This document shows positions 17,629-25,787 of a stretch of 64,000 nucleotides of DNA, piece by piece. The notes under the pieces were generated by a model. That model did not search any database, was not told where the DNA came from, and worked only from the letters and a program-made list of their open reading frames with translations. The DNA comes from UBA6522 sp963664945. GTDB taxonomy: Bacteria > Pseudomonadota > Gammaproteobacteria > Steroidobacterales > Rariloculaceae. Position 1 is the stretch's first letter, and the number at the start of each line of letters is the position of its first letter. The position numbers and the translations under genes are program-made. The stretch covers positions 5,580,001-5,644,000 of the forward strand of contig OY761822.1 of the NCBI GenBank assembly GCA_963664945.1, given 5' to 3'.

Positions 17629-19002
17629 CTAGCCGATACCCATTTCATTGGAAAACCAGACGACGGTCTTTTCCATCACGTCGACAATCTTCTCGACCTC
17701 CGCGCGACCGACTGTCAATGGTGGCCCGAATTCGACGACCTGAGCAGTCCTTGCAATCAATCCAAGCTCTTGCATATGCGCTGTTACCCTGGCGGGCATC
17801 TGATCTTCCGGACGAAACATCTCACGTGTTTTCTTGTCTCGGACCAACTCCACCGCCGCAAGCAAACCAAGTCCCCTGACGTCACCGACAATGGGGTATT
17901 TCCTCAGCTCATTCAATCCCTCCAGCAGGTAGGCGCCCATCTTCGCCGAGTTTTCAACCAGGTTCTCCCTTTCGATGATTTCGATGTTCTTGAGCGCTGC
18001 GGCCGAGGCGGTCGCATGGCCGCCAAAACTGATCACGTGATTCAAACCTGATTCACGTCCCTCTGCAGATTCAAAACTGCTGGTAACTTTCGGGCCGGTT
18101 ATTGCGGCGCCCATTGCCGCATAGCCGGAGGTAATTCCCTTGGCCACGGTCATGATGTCCGGGACGACACCCCAATGCTCACATGCGAACATTTTGCCGG
18201 TTCGACCGAAGCCATTGATGACTTCATCCAGAATCAAGAGAATGCCGTACTTGTCGGCAATTTCACGCAGTCGAGGAAGGTATTCCGCCGGCGCGGGATA
18301 AATCGAAGCCGCTGCCGGCACGGGTTCTGCAATGATGGCCGCTACGGTCTCGGGACCTTCGTGCAGAATCTGGCGCTCAATCATTTCCACGCAGAGAATG
18401 TCGCACTGAGGGTACTCGAGCTTGTACTCGCATCGGTAGCAATTGTGCGACGGCACCTGAACGCATCCTGGAACAAGCGGAGAAAAAATCTTGTTGTTGT
18501 ACTCGTGGCTCGCACCACTGATGCTCATGGCATAAAACGTTGCGCCATGGTAGGAACCTCGCCGACCGATTACTTTCGTTCTCTTGTGTTCACCGTTCAG
18601 CCATTGATATTGCTTGGCAATCTTCAATGCCGTCTCGACGGCCTCTGATCCGCCCGATACGAAGAAGGCCCGATTCAGATCGCCGGGCGCCAGTTCACCG
18701 AGTTTCGCTGCAAGTTCGATAGTTGGCGGCGCCACAAAGTTGTAGGGGGTGACGTAAGCCAATTTCCTGGCTTGCTTAACCAGGACCTCCGCAACTTCTG
18801 CCCGACCGTGACCGATATTGGTGACATAAGCTCCCCCTGCGAGACCATCCAGGTATGTCCTGCCCTCAATATCGGTGAGGTAACACCCCTCCCCCTTCGT
18901 AAACACCTTCAAGCCTCCCGGTACTCGCAAAGCATTCGGGGACGTTACGTGAAACCAGAAATGATCCAGTGCCAACTGTTTTTCTGATACTTGTTCAGGC
19001 AT
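17629..19002 (-). CDS. Class III aminotransferase (omega-amino acid:pyruvate type)
   Basis: 457 residues starting at ATG 19002, with AGAGG seven bases before it. Landmarks of PLP fold-type I class III transaminases are: SGGSEAVETALKIAKQY for phosphate binding, SYHGATFYAMS, ILDEVINGFGRTG with the cofactor aspartate, and the Schiff-base lysine in VAKGITSGY near residue 288. Such enzymes move the amino group of an amine, beta-alanine, taurine or similar compound to pyruvate. An unusual Cys-rich stretch (NCYRCEYKLEYPQCDILC) sits near residue 190. It lies downstream of the fdrA block on the same strand. Confidence 0.9.
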   Translation of the reverse strand: MPEQVSEKQLALDHFWFHVTSPNALRVPGGLKVFTKGEGCYLTDIEGRTYLDGLAGGAYVTNIGHGRAEVAEVLVKQARKLAYVTPYNFVAPPTIELAAKLGELAPGDLNRAFFVSGGSEAVETALKIAKQYQWLNGEHKRTKVIGRRGSYHGATFYAMSISGASHEYNNKIFSPLVPGCVQVPSHNCYRCEYKLEYPQCDILCVEMIERQILHEGPETVAAIIAEPVPAAASIYPAPAEYLPRLREIADKYGILLILDEVINGFGRTGKMFACEHWGVVPDIMTVAKGITSGYAAMGAAITGPKVTSSFESAEGRESGLNHVISFGGHATASAAALKNIEIIERENLVENSAKMGAYLLEGLNELRKYPIVGDVRGLGLLAAVELVRDKKTREMFRPEDQMPARVTAHMQELGLIARTAQVVEFGPPLTVGRAEVEKIVDVMEKTVVWFSNEMGIG

Positions 19003-19202
19003 GCCGTGGCCTCTTAGTGCGCGCGATGAACTCCAATAGAAGGACGTTCGCCTTTCGAACATCTATCCATAAATTCACCAATTGCTTTTCGATCGAATCA
19101 TTTGGTTACCCGCGTTTTCTTGGGCAGCGCCGTACCGCCGCTGGCTATTCCTGGTATGCCCCCACGTACTCAATTGGCTCGCGGTGTTTAATCTCGCCAG
19201 CA

Positions 19203-19414
19203 CTAGGTTGGAGTATCACCAAGTTCAACGATTGTCCCGGACTTGCCGGCGACAATCTCCTGGAGGTTATCCAGCGACCCGATGATTGCCTTGTTTCCTG
19301 TTTCCCTGACGAAGCGACAGGCCGCGCCCACTTTGGGCGCTATGGAGCCTGGGGAGAATTCGAATTGTTCGAGTTTCTGTGGCGTTGTACGCCGTATAAC
19401 GCGCTCCCTACAAG
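19203..19414 (-). pseudogene. Carbamate kinase remnant (C-terminal about 70 residues only)
   Basis: The reverse-strand frame ending at TAG 19205-19203 reads RVIRRTTPQKLEQFEF, then SPGSIAPKVGAACRFV, then KAIIGSL and AGKSGTIVELG. This matches the end of carbamate kinases (consensus GSMGPKV.AA..F and a terminal GxxGTxI). A full enzyme needs about 310 residues, and the frame is closed by a stop just upstream near 19415. No N-terminal part is found nearby. Carbamate kinase is the expected last step of FdrA-type pathways, turning carbamoyl phosphate and ADP into ATP. It lies just after the FdrA genes, the position where arcC/allK normally sits. Confidence 0.75.
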
Positions 19415-19503
19415 TACCATTTCAAAATACGAATAATTGTGCGAAATAATAACGTGGGGTCAGAGAGGGTTGCAAACTAACCTGGTACTCAGCCTCTCCG
19501 CGG

Positions 19504-19677
19504 TCACAACAGCTCTTCGAGAATCTGCTCCAGCTCGGGCTCAAGCTCGGCGGGTGGTTCCCAGTTGACGTGTGCGACCTCCACCGACTGCTCGGCAAGC
19601 GACTCGGCAAACTGCTGCAGGCCGACGTTAATCACGCAAAGATCGGAATTCAGCAGATCATGTTTCGGCTTGCTCAT
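19504..19677 (-). CDS. FdrA-type small domain protein, 57 residues
   Basis: A short reverse-strand gene whose ATG (19677) overlaps the fdrA stop as ATGA. The protein reads INVGLQQFAESLAEQSVEV, then HVNWEPPAE, and ends with acidic EPELEQILEELL. This resembles the short FdrA-domain proteins (INVGLE.F...L..QG..V.HVDW.PP) encoded beside fdrA in other bacteria. The overlap implies production together with FdrA, probably as a small subunit or separated domain of the same complex. The function is not established. Confidence 0.75.
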   Translation of the reverse strand: MSKPKHDLLNSDLCVINVGLQQFAESLAEQSVEVAHVNWEPPAELEPELEQILEELL

Positions 19678-21272
19678 CGACTGGCGCCTCCCGCGGTACG
19701 CTCCGCCGCGGTGCTGACGATCATTCCCGCAAGTCGGCTGGCTTCGGCATTGCTCGCCGCCAGCACCACACCCTCATCTGCCAACAGACGTTTCTGCCTC
19801 GCAAGCCCCTGCGGATCCTGCTCGGTTCCGCAGACGCTTGCGACCACGGCGAGGTGCCGTCCATCCTGAGCCGCTCGGGTTCTGGCATCCCGCACAGTTT
19901 CGGCAAGGGATGCAGCAGGATCCATGTGGCTGCCGTAACCCAAGACCAGGTCAAGCAGCACGACCGCGACATCAGATTCTTCGGATTCCTGTAGCAAGCG
20001 CCGATTGCGCAGATCGGGATCGATCATCGGATGCGGTCGTCCCCGCGTGAACAGGTCGTCACCCATGTCTATCAGTGTATGTTCGCGGCTGCGCGAGCAA
20101 TCGCCGAGATGGTAGCCGGATTGCCGGGCGATGTTGGAATACACCGGACCGATGTGGTCTTGGAGCACGTGCATCGCCTCGTAACACAGCGTACCTCCTG
20201 TAAAGAGACCGCGCAGATAGACTTGCTTCGGCGACAGCAACCCCGCGACCTCACTAACCTGGCGGTGGAATTCGTTATCTGACCGTGCCGACGCGGGAGC
20301 AGTTCGACCATTGGGACGAAGCAACTGAACCGTCCTATTGGCAGCGCCGGTCAGAGTTTGCGCCGCCACAAGACCTGCCCGCGTTACCGCGACGGTGTCT
20401 CCGCCAAGAAAATTGACTACCACGGGTTTGCCGCACGCCGAAGCACGTTTCACAATGCGTGCGGCGACGTCCCTGTCCGGCGGTTTCGACGTCAGCACGA
20501 TCACGTGCGTATCGGGATCCGCCGCCAGCATGTCGATCCCGCGGAGCATCGTCAGACCTCCCACCGAAGCGCTCAGGTCACGCCCACCGGTGCCCAAAGC
20601 ATGGGATACGCCGAGACCGCGGTGATGCAACTGCACGGCGATTTCCTGTATGCCGGTACCCGATGCGCCAACGATGCCGACGGTGCCGGAACGGACCGCG
20701 TTGGCGAATCCGAGGCCGTTGCCACCGATGATTGCCGTACCGCAATCCGGTCCCATGAGCAGCAACCCACGTTCCTCCGCAAGCCGCTTCAACCGAATCT
20801 CGTCGTCCAGCGGCACGTTGTCACTGAACAGCATGACATTCAACCCCGCCCTGAGCGCCTTTCGAGTCTCTTCGACTGCGTATTCGCCGGGAATCGAGAT
20901 CAGGGCGAGCGACGCGTCCGGCATCGCCGCCACGGCCGTATCGAGGGACACGTGTTGCCGTGCCCGCACATCGGAAGTTCGGGAACGTAGCAGGTTGACA
21001 GCCTTGGCCATCGCGGTATCGGCAACGTCGGCGTTGCGGGCGACAACACCGATGACCAGATCGTCCCTCGCGGCCTCCTGGATCTCGCGGCCGGCGATTC
21101 CAGCCGCCGCCAACAAATTCTTGTTGGTGTCGGTGGCCATCATGAGAATGGCTTCCTCGACCCCATCGAGACGGCGTACCTGCGCGGACACCTGCATCAG
21201 GCGCACCGAATCATGGTATTCGCGCGGGCGGACGGTGATTCGGCTTTTCATGGACTGAGGTCTTGCAGTCAT
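19674..21272 (-). CDS. fdrA: FdrA/AllF-like acyl-CoA-synthetase-fold protein
   Basis: 532 residues, close to the roughly 550 of E. coli FdrA (AllF). The start region ITVRPREYHDSVRLMQVS is characteristic. A CoA-ligase-alpha-like core follows, with MGPDCGTAIIGG, GIVGASGTGIQEIAVQLHHRG and GTGGRDLS. In E. coli AllF acts with AllG and AllH to carbamoylate oxamate or cleave the reverse product (oxalurate) during allantoin use. The annotated ATG overlaps the stop of the upstream binding-protein gene. The second Met (MKSRITV, 21251) is an equally good start and matches the usual FdrA N-terminus. The true substrate here is unknown. Confidence 0.87.
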   Translation of the reverse strand: MTARPQSMKSRITVRPREYHDSVRLMQVSAQVRRLDGVEEAILMMATDTNKNLLAAAGIAGREIQEAARDDLVIGVVARNADVADTAMAKAVNLLRSRTSDVRARQHVSLDTAVAAMPDASLALISIPGEYAVEETRKALRAGLNVMLFSDNVPLDDEIRLKRLAEERGLLLMGPDCGTAIIGGNGLGFANAVRSGTVGIVGASGTGIQEIAVQLHHRGLGVSHALGTGGRDLSASVGGLTMLRGIDMLAADPDTHVIVLTSKPPDRDVAARIVKRASACGKPVVVNFLGGDTVAVTRAGLVAAQTLTGAANRTVQLLRPNGRTAPASARSDNEFHRQVSEVAGLLSPKQVYLRGLFTGGTLCYEAMHVLQDHIGPVYSNIARQSGYHLGDCSRSREHTLIDMGDDLFTRGRPHPMIDPDLRNRRLLQESEESDVAVVLLDLVLGYGSHMDPAASLAETVRDARTRAAQDGRHLAVVASVCGTEQDPQGLARQKRLLADEGVVLAASNAEASRLAGMIVSTAAERTAGGASR

Positions 21273-22858
21273 GAACCGGCAGACTTGCGATCGCAGGTGG
21301 CGACATCCTTGCCGGAGAAGGTTCCCTCGTCGGAAACAGCGTTCGTGTCCGCATCGTGAAACAGCGGATAGGCGCCGATGGCGTCGAATGCAATTCCCCG
21401 CACGCCGGCGCGGGTGGCGACGATATTGGTATTGCAGTGCAATGGCGCGATCAGGGCTTCGTCCATGACGATTTCCTGTGCTTCGCTGTAAAGCGGCACA
21501 AATTCCCCTACATCAAGTGTCCGCTCCCCCCGCTCCAGCAATTCGTCGAAACCAGGGTGGTGGGACTCTGTTCGCTTACTCCAGCCGTAACCGTCCTCAC
21601 TGCTGTATCGGGAATGATAGACGAAGCCCATCAGTTGGGATGAACTCCCGTACTTGCCCTGGGGAATCAAGTGATGCTCGCCTTGCTTTCCAGCCCTGAT
21701 CCATTCAAGGGGTGGCAGCACCACGACCTCGACTTCGACGCCCACCTTCCGCAGTTGTTCGGAAACGATCGCTCCGAACTCCGGATAGGAGTTGACGGGC
21801 AGCGCATAAAACCGGAGCCTCAGCCGTTCGCCGCACTTCGTCCGAATCCCGTCCCGGCCGGCCGAATCCCAGCCAGCTTCGTCCAATAGCCGCCGCGCGG
21901 CATCCGGGTCGCAGGGGTATCGACCCTCCACCGACTCCGAATAGCCCAGCGTGAACTGCGAGACGGGGCCGTATGCACGCGCGAATTGCCCTTTAAATGT
22001 GGTGTTCACGAGCGCGTCCTGATCGATGGCAAAGTTGATGGCCTGTCGAACCCTGAGATCATTGGTGGGCGCGCGGGCCATGTTCATCATCAGGCAGACC
22101 GGCACCCCGCGTATCGGCACCGTCTGGATGATGAACCGCTCATCGTTCCGGAGTCTGGTGGCGGTGGCTGGCGGCAGGCAAAAGACAGCGTCCACCGCAC
22201 CGGATTCGAGCGCCGCGCTACGCTTGTCCTCGTCCGGGAGAAATACAAACACGATTTCACCGATTCGGGCTGGACCATCATTTGCCACGGTTGGCGGTCC
22301 CCAACGGTAGGCGTCGTTTCGCTTCAAAACGATATGATCGCCGGATACCCATTGTTCAAAGACGAACGGACCCGTTCCAACGGGCCGCCGGGAAAACGCC
22401 GGTCCAAGCGTCTCCACCGCTCTGGGCGAAACAGGAGCGAGCCAGCCTTGGCTGAGCGCATCCAAGAACATCGCGTGGGGCGCCGCCAACTCGACCTGCA
22501 ACGTAAACTCATCGATCATCCGAGACCTCCGGTAAGGGCCGAGCATGCTGCCTGCAAGCTGCGACTTGTTCCGAGGGTCATGGGCGCGCTTGAGAGAATA
22601 CGCAACAGCCAACGCATTGAAGGGCGTGCCGTCGTGGAATTGAACGTCGCGACGGAGTTGAAAGGTATACAGGCATCCGTCGGGCGAAATATCGAAGTGC
22701 TCCGCCAAACCGGGCAGATAGGCGCCATCGGGAAGGCGATGGACCAGAGTATCGAATACCGCGTTGGTCATTTGCAGGGCGAGTTCCGCGGATCCGATGT
22801 GGGGATCCACACCGGATGGCTCATAGTGAACGCCGATACTCAGTGACTTGGAATCCAT
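21269..22858 (-). CDS. Family 5 solute-binding-like protein without a signal peptide
   Basis: 529 residues, clearly family 5: PSGVDPH, FQLRRDVQFHDGTPFNALAV near residue 75, GTGPFVFE near residue 155 and LRVRQAINFAIDQDAL near residue 270. The protein begins directly with MDSKSLSIGVHYEPSG. An in-frame TAA lies about 27 bases before the ATG, so no leader can be added, and a GGGAAGA site supports this start. The predicted product is therefore cytoplasmic unless exported by another route. Its stop overlaps the fdrA start (ATGA). It could be a binding protein reused as an intracellular ligand carrier or enzyme partner, or a gene that lost its leader. Confidence 0.85.
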   Translation of the reverse strand: MDSKSLSIGVHYEPSGVDPHIGSAELALQMTNAVFDTLVHRLPDGAYLPGLAEHFDISPDGCLYTFQLRRDVQFHDGTPFNALAVAYSLKRAHDPRNKSQLAGSMLGPYRRSRMIDEFTLQVELAAPHAMFLDALSQGWLAPVSPRAVETLGPAFSRRPVGTGPFVFEQWVSGDHIVLKRNDAYRWGPPTVANDGPARIGEIVFVFLPDEDKRSAALESGAVDAVFCLPPATATRLRNDERFIIQTVPIRGVPVCLMMNMARAPTNDLRVRQAINFAIDQDALVNTTFKGQFARAYGPVSQFTLGYSESVEGRYPCDPDAARRLLDEAGWDSAGRDGIRTKCGERLRLRFYALPVNSYPEFGAIVSEQLRKVGVEVEVVVLPPLEWIRAGKQGEHHLIPQGKYGSSSQLMGFVYHSRYSSEDGYGWSKRTESHHPGFDELLERGERTLDVGEFVPLYSEAQEIVMDEALIAPLHCNTNIVATRAGVRGIAFDAIGAYPLFHDADTNAVSDEGTFSGKDVATCDRKSAGS

Positions 22859-23057
22859 CCGAATCTTCCCTTTTGAGCCGCCTTAGTTTAGCGCTCGACG
22901 TGTCTCATTGGGCGCCAAATGTACGCATTGCGAAATGTTGTTCACATATGCAGTGTATGCTAAATTCGAGTCGCAACTTTGAAAATGTTGCGGTTGCCCT
23001 TGCGCATCCGCAAGCCGCATTCATCGCATTTCAATTTCCGGGGGAGAATCACGAGCC
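22859..23057. promoter_or_regulatory. Divergent promoter region between the fdrA block and a TonB receptor
   Basis: 199 bp between two divergent genes. It contains an inverted repeat CGCAAC (22972-22977) and GTTGCG (22987-22992) with a 9-bp AT-rich spacer, a plausible operator. A GGGGGAG ribosome site precedes the receptor start. Promoter boxes are not distinct enough to call. Confidence 0.4.
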
Positions 23058-25613
23058 ATGTCCAGACCCACCCATCCCAAGATAAACCTCCTTTGCCCCG
23101 TGCTTGCCATAACCGTCGGAGCTGTCAGCCCGGCGGTCTTTGCGCAGGCGCCCGGGGGGGCTGACTTGCTCGAGGAAGTCGTCGTCACAGCGCGCAAGCG
23201 GGAGGAATCACTGCTCGAGGTGCCTCTGGCCGTCACAGCGTTGACGAGCGAGGAATTGCTGGGCGCCGGTATCGTTTCATTGGTTGATGTGGTCGAGTTC
23301 GCCCCGGGCGTGCAGTTTGAGAACAACAGCGTCACACAACCCGGCCGAATCTATACCGATATTCGTTTCCGCGGCCTGGGCAACGAGCTTGTCGAACCGT
23401 TTGCACAGGTGGGCTCGGTTTTCCTGGACGGCGTACCCATGGTGGGCGGCGCCTCAAGTCTCGGAAACGAGAACATTGAACGCATCGAGGTGGTGAAGGG
23501 CCCGTCCTCGGCCCTGTTCGGACGCAGCACGTTCGCAGGGGCCGTGAACTACATCACCAGGAATCCGAGCCTCACGGAATACAGCGGCAGGGTCACCGTC
23601 GAGGCGGCCCAGGATCAGACCCACGACTGGTCCTTTGCCCACGAGGGTCCGCTCGTCGATGGCAAGGTCGGCTACCGGGTATTCATGCAGGACTTCGCGA
23701 CTGGAGGACAGTACGTCAGCTCTTCGGACGGCGGCGCCTTGGGCGAGATGAGCACACGAACCATCATGGGCACGCTGTACGCCGAACCCAATGACAATCT
23801 GTCGATCAAGTTTCGCGGCGTGTATTCGCAGGACGATGACGGCCCGCCGCCAGAGGTGCACATCGGCAACGCGAGTTCACGCCGGGCGATGGGGCCGAAC
23901 TTTGCGAACTGCTTTGCACAGCGACCGGAGCTTGCGACCGCGCGGAAATTCGACGGTTCCCCCGTTACGGACTTTATCTGCGGCGAGGTACCCGTCACGT
24001 CACTGATCGACGTCAACACTCAAATTATTTCCAGCGACACTCTGCCCTACTTCGCCATGGTGGATGTGGATGACGTTTACCCCGAGGTAACGGACTACGG
24101 CTTGAAGCGAGAGCAGATCCGGGGCGCCGTATTCATCGACTACGATTTCGAGGGCATGACCCTGAGTTCCGTTACCAGCCTCGACGACGAGCGGGTCAAC
24201 AGCATTCGGGACATCGACGGCAGCGGCGCCCCGAACTGGGTGAACTACGAGCAGTTCCGCAACAACAGCTTCTTCCAGGAGTTGCGCCTCACCTCCGCGA
24301 GCGACCGGCGCAACACGTGGATGGTCGGTTTCAGCTATTTCAGCGGCGAGAACATCGGCTACTACCTCAATGGGGGCGAGTCGGTCGTTGCGGAAGACGG
24401 CGGCATGACGCCACCGTCCTGGGGCCTGCGCTTTGACATCGATTCGGCTCTGGGGCGAGAACCGGACGGAGTCTGCCCCTGCGGTTTTAACGGTTTCAGA
24501 GCGCCGGGAACCCACGAGAACGAGACACTTGGCCTGTTCGGCTCGTTCGGATTCGACTTTTCCGAGCAACTCGGCCTGGACATCGAGTGGCGCTATCAAC
24601 AGGACGCGCTGACTCAACGCGACCCGGGACGAAGTTCGATCCTCCCACCGACCGAACCATTCGCAACCGGCAACGGCACTGAACTCGGGGCTGACTTCAA
24701 CACCTTCCTGCCTCGTGTGACGCTGCAGTTCACACCCTCCGGCGAAACCAACCTGTGGGCAACGTTCTCGCAGGGGAATAATCCCGGGTTTTTCAATTCG
24801 CGATTTGCACAATTCACCCAGGATGAACTGGATCTCAATCCCGACTTCGTCAGGGACGCGTCACTGTTCCTCGACGAAGAAAATCTGGACAACTTCGAGA
24901 TCGGCTGGAAACAGTTGACGATGAACGGTCGCGCCAACTTCTCGGTTGTCGCCTACACCATGGACTGGACAAATCAGAAGACCCGTACCGGAGTTCTGTT
25001 CAACGTCGCCGGCGGCGGCCAGTCGGTGACCACCGCCGCCGTTCAGGGATTCAGCACCGATCTCTCGGGGGTTGAATTCGAAGGGCGCGCGCTGCTGTCG
25101 GACGTGTGGACTCTGAGCGGACAATTCACCGTATCGGACGCACGATTCAGGGACTTCGAGTGTGGCTTTACGGATGACTTCGCACCGCCCAATGCCGAGG
25201 GTATCGTGGACTGCAGCGGCAACACGCCTCTACAGTTCCCCGATTTCAGCGGCTCGGTGTCATTGTCATTTTCCGACGCGATTCAAGCAGGTCGTCTCGC
25301 CGGTTGGGATTATTTCGGCAGGCTGGACGCGATTCATATCGGCAAGCAATTCACCGATGAACAGAACTTTTCCTATATCGGCAGCAGCAACCGCGTCAAC
25401 CTGCGAGGTGGCGTACAGCAGGACAACGTACGAATCGAAGTGTACGTGACCAATCTGTTCAACGACGATCAGTACCTGGCGGGCGGACGTATCAGCGACT
25501 TCAGCGCCGACAGGGGCTCACTCTTCCCGTTCGAATTCAGCCCGAACCAGAGTCTGGGATTCGTTCCCGCCAAGATGCGGCAAGCCGGGGCCCGGGTCGC
25601 CGTGGATTTTTGA
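23058..25613 (+). CDS. TonB-dependent outer-membrane receptor, second
   Basis: 851 residues: a signal peptide ending AVFAQA, a TonB box LEEVVVTARKREE, a plug with VVKGPSSALFGRSTFAGAVN, then a long barrel. The C-terminus ends in RVAVDF with the terminal Phe expected for assembly by the Bam machinery. It belongs to the large receptor family abundant in marine and sphingomonad-like proteobacteria. It diverges from the fdrA block, with which it may share regulation, and probably takes up a related substrate. It differs from the receptor at 14055-16229 in length and sequence. Confidence 0.92.
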   Translation: MSRPTHPKINLLCPVLAITVGAVSPAVFAQAPGGADLLEEVVVTARKREESLLEVPLAVTALTSEELLGAGIVSLVDVVEFAPGVQFENNSVTQPGRIYTDIRFRGLGNELVEPFAQVGSVFLDGVPMVGGASSLGNENIERIEVVKGPSSALFGRSTFAGAVNYITRNPSLTEYSGRVTVEAAQDQTHDWSFAHEGPLVDGKVGYRVFMQDFATGGQYVSSSDGGALGEMSTRTIMGTLYAEPNDNLSIKFRGVYSQDDDGPPPEVHIGNASSRRAMGPNFANCFAQRPELATARKFDGSPVTDFICGEVPVTSLIDVNTQIISSDTLPYFAMVDVDDVYPEVTDYGLKREQIRGAVFIDYDFEGMTLSSVTSLDDERVNSIRDIDGSGAPNWVNYEQFRNNSFFQELRLTSASDRRNTWMVGFSYFSGENIGYYLNGGESVVAEDGGMTPPSWGLRFDIDSALGREPDGVCPCGFNGFRAPGTHENETLGLFGSFGFDFSEQLGLDIEWRYQQDALTQRDPGRSSILPPTEPFATGNGTELGADFNTFLPRVTLQFTPSGETNLWATFSQGNNPGFFNSRFAQFTQDELDLNPDFVRDASLFLDEENLDNFEIGWKQLTMNGRANFSVVAYTMDWTNQKTRTGVLFNVAGGGQSVTTAAVQGFSTDLSGVEFEGRALLSDVWTLSGQFTVSDARFRDFECGFTDDFAPPNAEGIVDCSGNTPLQFPDFSGSVSLSFSDAIQAGRLAGWDYFGRLDAIHIGKQFTDEQNFSYIGSSNRVNLRGGVQQDNVRIEVYVTNLFNDDQYLAGGRISDFSADRGSLFPFEFSPNQSLGFVPAKMRQAGARVAVDF

Positions 25614-25623
25614 CTCGCATTCC

Positions 25624-25661
25624 GGCGCTCGAACGAAAGCGCCTGCAGGAGAATCTTCTCC
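25624..25661. repeat. Two adjacent short hairpins after the TonB receptor gene
   Basis: GGCGCT/AGCGCC (25624-25629 and 25638-25643, 8-bp loop) and the palindrome GGAGAATCTTCTCC (25648-25661) follow the receptor stop. Neither has a T-run, so a classical intrinsic terminator is not supported. They may still fold in the mRNA leader of the amidohydrolase gene. Confidence 0.35.
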
Positions 25662-25787
25662 AGTTCGATCATGTAGACTCCTGTCGACGACAGGACGAGA
25701 CAGCCGCCACTTGACGCCTCCCGCCTGCTGGGCGGGGCGCCCGCGCGATGCGCTCGATCCCTGACAGCGCTCCTTGCGAGACATGCC

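Noticed and set aside
18969..19436. Forward-strand frame of 155 codons
   Set aside because: It is antisense to the carbamate kinase remnant and the aminotransferase start, with no motif of its own.
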